A program made the position numbers and the translations under genes. Under the pieces are notes generated by a model. That model was not told where the DNA came from and made no database searches. It saw only the letters and a list, made by a program, of their open reading frames with translations. A stretch of 8,288 bases of DNA, from contig SEEY01000150.1 in assembly GCA_004211235.1 (NCBI GenBank), positions 1 through 8,288 on the forward strand, given 5' to 3'. Below are positions 5,647 through 8,288 of the stretch, piece after piece. The stretch comes from Rubrivivax sp. Its GTDB lineage: Bacteria; Pseudomonadota; Gammaproteobacteria; Burkholderiales; Burkholderiaceae. Every line of letters starts with the position of its first letter. Position 1 is the first letter of the stretch.

Positions 5647-6494
5647 GGTGCTTCCTTGTCGAGGGTGAAGGTCTCGGGCTGTGCGCCGGGGTGCGGTACC
5701 AGCGTCACCGCGATGCTGCGGATCGGCCCGCCGCCGGTGACGATGCGCGGGTCGTCGTACTCGAACCTGCAACGCCAGCGGATGCTGCGCGTCAGCGTGG
5801 TGCCGCCGGGTGTGCCGGGCGCGGTCGGCACGGCCATGGCGCCCCAGGCCGTGGGCTCCAGCTGCGACAGGCCGGCGATGCCGTGGGCTTCCAGCGTGTT
5901 GGCCAGCAGGCGGCACAGCGCATCCAGCGCGGGAGCGCCGGCGGCGAACACGTCGGCCTGCAACGTGGCGAGCAGGCGGACGCTGTCGCTCTCCCACTGG
6001 CCGATGAAGTAGCTGGCCTGCAGCGTGCCGGTGGCGGCCAGCGGCGCGCCGAAGGTGGCGATGGCGGTCGTGCGGTCGACCTGCACCTCGCCCGGCCCGG
6101 GCACGCCGTCCACCAGCGCGAAGGTCGTGGCACCGCGCCTCAGCACCACGGCGCCGGGCGCCAGCGGGCCGATGTCGCCACCGTCCGGGTCCACCAGCGG
6201 GCCGTGCGGGAGCTGCAGCGTGCGCCGGTCGGCGCTGAGCAGCTCGACCGTCTCGCCGGGGAACGCCAGCACGGGGTTGGCAAGGGAGATGCTGGTCTGC
6301 AATTGCAGCGCACCGGTGGTGAGGCCCAGCGGCTGAGCGCCCACGCCGGCGCCGAGGGACTCGGCATCGGCCACGCTGAGCACGACGGCCGGCAGGTCGG
6401 CCACCACGCGCGGCATCGCGCTGCCGACCTTGACCGTGGGCAGCGCCGCGGTAAGGCGGGCGGCGACAGCGTCGATGAGGCGGTGCAGCAGCAT
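5643..6494 (-). CDS. Probable tail terminator/completion protein with inserted beta-rich domain
   Basis: 283 residues. Tail terminators form a ring that ends polymerisation of tube and sheath at the head-proximal end. Here an N-terminal helix (residues 2-18, LLHRLIDAVAARLTAALP) leads to a strand (PAVVLSVADAE, 35-45). Near residues 172-205 there is a strand-plus-helix segment (LLATLQADVFAAGAPALDAL) typical of the C-terminal half of the terminator fold. Between them, about residues 55-165, lies a Gly/Pro-rich beta segment (around PDGGDIGPLAPGAVVLRRG) not expected in terminators of the usual 130-180 residues, so I read it as an insertion. The C-terminus (235-279) is again beta-rich. The start at 6494 lies 6 nt after the upstream stop and has no recognisable Shine-Dalgarno, so translation is probably coupled. 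The gene ends in an ATGA overlap with the sheath gene, which is the position of terminator-type genes in PBSX-like tails. The family call is by fold pattern and position; DUF4255-type cap proteins are an alternative but the sequence does not look like them. Confidence 0.5.
   Translation of the reverse strand: MLLHRLIDAVAARLTAALPTVKVGSAMPRVVADLPAVVLSVADAESLGAGVGAQPLGLTTGALQLQTSISLANPVLAFPGETVELLSADRRTLQLPHGPLVDPDGGDIGPLAPGAVVLRRGATTFALVDGVPGPGEVQVDRTTAIATFGAPLAATGTLQASYFIGQWESDSVRLLATLQADVFAAGAPALDALCRLLANTLEAHGIAGLSQLEPTAWGAMAVPTAPGTPGGTTLTRSIRWRCRFEYDDPRIVTGGGPIRSIAVTLVPHPGAQPETFTLDKEAP
6000..6332 (-). other. Inserted beta-rich region in terminator-like protein
   Basis: About residues 55-165 of the 283-residue protein. 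The segment is rich in Gly, Pro, Val and Thr, has short alternating hydrophobic patterns suggesting a beta sandwich, and includes the stretch LAATGTLQASYFIGQWE at its end. It separates the two halves of the presumed terminator fold. Borders are approximate. Confidence 0.4.
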
Positions 6495-6500
6495 GGGGAT

Positions 6501-8288
6501 CTACGCAGGAAGGGCTGACTGCAGGTCGGTGAACGCGTCTTCAGTCGACAGCAGGCCCTCATCGAGCTGCTGCACCAGCCCATGCAAGGCATCCAGCACC
6601 GGCTTGAGCAGGTTGCGCACGTCGATGCTCGCCACCGCGTTGGTGAAGTCGTGGTGCACCGAGACAACGCCGGCGAACAGCACCGTCGGCCGCACGACGC
6701 TGCCTGGCGCGGCAAGCTCCGCCACGGCGGCCTTGAAGGCGTTGATGGCGGTGCGCGCCGGTGCCAGCGGGTCGTAGGTGGCGAGGTGTTGCTGCAGTTC
6801 GTCGAAGGCACTGAGCACATCGCCCAGCAGCGCCTGCGGCGACAGCGACGCGATCTGGCCGCGCACCGCGGCATGGATGGCGGACAGCTCGACGACCACC
6901 GGCGCGAGGTCGATGCGCGCCAGGATGGCTTGCAGCGCGGCGATGCCCTCCTTCAGCGGCTGCACCAGGCCGGTGACAACGAGGGCGTCGATCTTGGCCT
7001 TGATCGCGTCCAGCACCGGTTGCAGCGCCGCCAGCACGCGCGACGGGCGCAGCGCGGCCAGCAATTCTGCGAACACCGCGCCCATGTCGCGGCCGACGGG
7101 GTCGACGCCGAAGCGGCGCACCAGCCCCAGGGTCTGATCTTTCAGCGCCGCCAGCGGCAGCAGGCCGGCACGGAGGCGGTCGCGCGCCAGGTCGGTATGG
7201 CTGAAGCCCGAACTGGCCAGTGGCAGCAGGGCTGCGGTGCCGGCGAGGGCCATGCCCAGCAGGCGCTCACGGCCGGCGGACAGCGGCGCCAGCCGCTCGG
7301 CCGGGCTGGCGGCCAGCGTTGAGGCAAAGCGCAGACGCAGCACGTGATCGGCGGGCAGCGCGTTCAGCGCCGCGACCAGTTGGGAGTGCACGGGCGTCAG
7401 CCGGCCGACGACCGCCGCCACGTCGGCGGCCTGCAGCGCATCGGCAATGGCCTGCAGCTGCGCCCGTGCCTCGACCATGCGCGCCTTGACCTCGGCCGCC
7501 GCGCCACCCGCATCGAGCCAGCGCTGCACCGTGACCCAGCTGGCCGGCGACACCGGCACCACCTGCTGCACCAGCATCGCCACGAGCGAGCCGATGGCAC
7601 CGCCGCCAGGCACATCGCGCAAGCCGTTCAGCAGCAGCTGATAGCCGGCTTCCAGACGCGGCACCAGCACGGCCAGGTCGACGCGGTCGAGCACGCCGGT
7701 GAGCTGGGCGTGCGCCTGATCCAGCGTGTCGGCCCAGGTGGACAGACCGATGGCCTGGTCGATCTGCGTGCGCAGCGCGGTGATGCGGTCGGCCACCGGC
7801 TGCAGCACGGTGGCCGGGTTGGCCTGGTCGATCAGCGCCAGCACCTGCGCAAACGCGGCCTCGACCGGGCCGAGCACCGCCGCATGCAGGTCGATGCCGG
7901 CGATGCGCCGCTGCACGTCGGCAATGGCTTCGGTCGCCGGACGCAGCAGGGAATCCGGGTCCAGTGCCAGCAGCGGCTGGATGAGGTCTTCGTCGAAACG
8001 GCGCTCAAGCTCGATCAGCGGCTGGGTCGGGTCGATGCTGTTCAGGAAGCCGACCAACTGCTCATGGAACACCGCCACCTGCCCCAGCACGTCGGCATCG
8101 AACTCGTTCAGGATGGCGTCGAGCTGCGTGCTCAGCGGCACGCGGACCTGATTGTCGAAGTCGATGGCGCGCACGGTGGCGCAGACCTCGACCAGCTTGT
8201 TCCTGATGTCGTCGGGCAGGATGTCCACCGGCACCAGCCGCAGCGCGTCGGCGGCCGTGCTCATCACGTCGCGCGAGGTGTCGAAGAA
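6501..8288 (-). CDS. Long alpha-helical repeat protein, 5' end outside window (tape-measure candidate)
   Basis: The first gene of the visible operon, of unknown function. The frame is open to the window edge: seven codons precede a GTG (8267) and an ATG (8264), and neither has a Shine-Dalgarno sequence, so the gene probably begins outside the window. At least 595 residues are present, nearly all predicted helix, rich in Ala, Leu, Val, Asp and Gln and low in Gly except near residues 218-224 (numbered from the ATG at 8264). Two blocks, residues 77-215 and 404-568, carry a degenerate unit recurring every 23-24 residues: a short turn such as SIDP, ALDP, GIDL or RIDL, then Leu/Val, often Pro, then an amphipathic helix. 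Residues 333-352 are hydrophobic (LLGMALAGTAALLPLA), a weak membrane-segment candidate. There is no signal peptide in view and no catalytic motif. It ends 6 nt before the terminator-like gene. Because it is the only long helical protein near the sheath, it is a candidate tape measure or assembly scaffold. That is inference from shape and context, not from homology. Confidence 0.8.
   Translation of the reverse strand, partial: FFDTSRDVMSTAADALRLVPVDILPDDIRNKLVEVCATVRAIDFDNQVRVPLSTQLDAILNEFDADVLGQVAVFHEQLVGFLNSIDPTQPLIELERRFDEDLIQPLLALDPDSLLRPATEAIADVQRRIAGIDLHAAVLGPVEAAFAQVLALIDQANPATVLQPVADRITALRTQIDQAIGLSTWADTLDQAHAQLTGVLDRVDLAVLVPRLEAGYQLLLNGLRDVPGGGAIGSLVAMLVQQVVPVSPASWVTVQRWLDAGGAAAEVKARMVEARAQLQAIADALQAADVAAVVGRLTPVHSQLVAALNALPADHVLRLRFASTLAASPAERLAPLSAGRERLLGMALAGTAALLPLASSGFSHTDLARDRLRAGLLPLAALKDQTLGLVRRFGVDPVGRDMGAVFAELLAALRPSRVLAALQPVLDAIKAKIDALVVTGLVQPLKEGIAALQAILARIDLAPVVVELSAIHAAVRGQIASLSPQALLGDVLSAFDELQQHLATYDPLAPARTAINAFKAAVAELAAPGSVVRPTVLFAGVVSVHHDFTNAVASIDVRNLLKPVLDALHGLVQQLDEGLLSTEDAFTDLQSALPA
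6561..7055 (-). repeat. Degenerate 23-24-residue protein repeat, block 2
   Basis: The same unit resumes in the C-terminal part of the helical protein. Turns begin at residues 404 (ALRPSR), about 428 (VVTGLVQP), 450 (RIDLAP), 473 (SLSPQA), 497 (TYDPLA) and 546 (SIDVRN). Spacings are roughly 24, 22, 23, 24 and 49, the last being two units. The region between the two blocks (about residues 216-403) has a Gly-rich break and a hydrophobic stretch and does not show the period clearly. Confidence 0.6.
7620..8036 (-). repeat. Degenerate 23-24-residue protein repeat, block 1
   Basis: Within the helical protein, turn motifs start at residues 77 (SIDPTQ), 100 (ALDPDS), 123 (GIDLHA), 147 (QANPAT) and 194 (RVDLAV), counted from the ATG at 8264. 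The spacings are 23, 23, 24 and 47, the last being two units. Each turn leads into a hydrophobic pair, often a Pro three to five residues later, and an amphipathic helix. The period corresponds to about 70 bases, but the DNA copies look well diverged. This is seen by eye; no alignment was computed. Confidence 0.6.

Noticed and set aside
5647..5997. N-terminal extension of the sheath frame
   Set aside because: Arg-rich shadow of the terminator-like gene. AAGGA and the ATGA junction at 5646 fix the start, and sheath homology begins there.
4144..6012. 622-residue open frame on the plus strand
   Set aside because: Antisense to the sheath gene. Its length follows from GC-rich codon bias that removes stop codons in the mirror frame.
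6501..8267. Complete gene starting at GTG 8267 or ATG 8264
   Set aside because: No ribosome-binding site precedes either codon, and the frame is open to the window edge, so the gene is treated as truncated at its 5' end.

Overview
The window is a compact, very GC-rich stretch in which every convincing gene lies on the minus strand. It reads as one operon encoding a contractile tail-like machine: a phage tail, an R-type tailocin or an extracellular contractile injection system. Base composition, the near-exclusive use of G/C in third codon positions and the style of the one intergenic palindrome cluster suggest a high-GC proteobacterium, most likely a betaproteobacterium of the Burkholderiales (Rubrivivax/Leptothrix/Roseateles type). 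That placement is inference; no taxonomic marker gene is present.

Read in transcription order (from 8288 down to 1), the window holds: (1) the C-terminal ~595 residues of a long helical protein with a recurring 23-24-residue unit; (2) a probable tail terminator/completion protein with an inserted beta-rich region; (3) the contractile tail sheath; (4) the tail tube; (5) a probable tail assembly chaperone; (6) a Pro/Ala-rich, probably disordered 341-residue protein of unknown function; (7) a gpD-like baseplate hub; (8) a gpV-like central spike with an OB domain and a beta-helix; (9) a PAAR-like spike tip; (10) the first 62 residues of a gpW/gp25-like baseplate wedge protein. Genes are packed with ATGA overlaps or gaps of 1-25 nt. 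The single exception is a 70-nt gap before the hub gene, which carries three small hairpins. No stretch over 300 bases lacks a gene, and no RNA gene, insertion sequence, CRISPR array or clear promoter was seen.

The products fit one assembly line. Sheath and tube form the contractile shaft, the terminator caps it, and hub, spike and PAAR tip form the piercing baseplate centre to which the gp25-like wedge attaches. The order terminator-sheath-tube-chaperone-X-hub-spike-tip-wedge follows Mu and PBSX-type tails. However, the slot between chaperone and hub, where a long coiled-coil tape measure and usually a LysM-type adaptor sit, is filled only by the Pro/Ala-rich protein. The only long helical protein lies upstream of the terminator instead. 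No capsid, portal, terminase or lysis gene is visible, so a stand-alone injection device is possible, but the window is too short to exclude a prophage.
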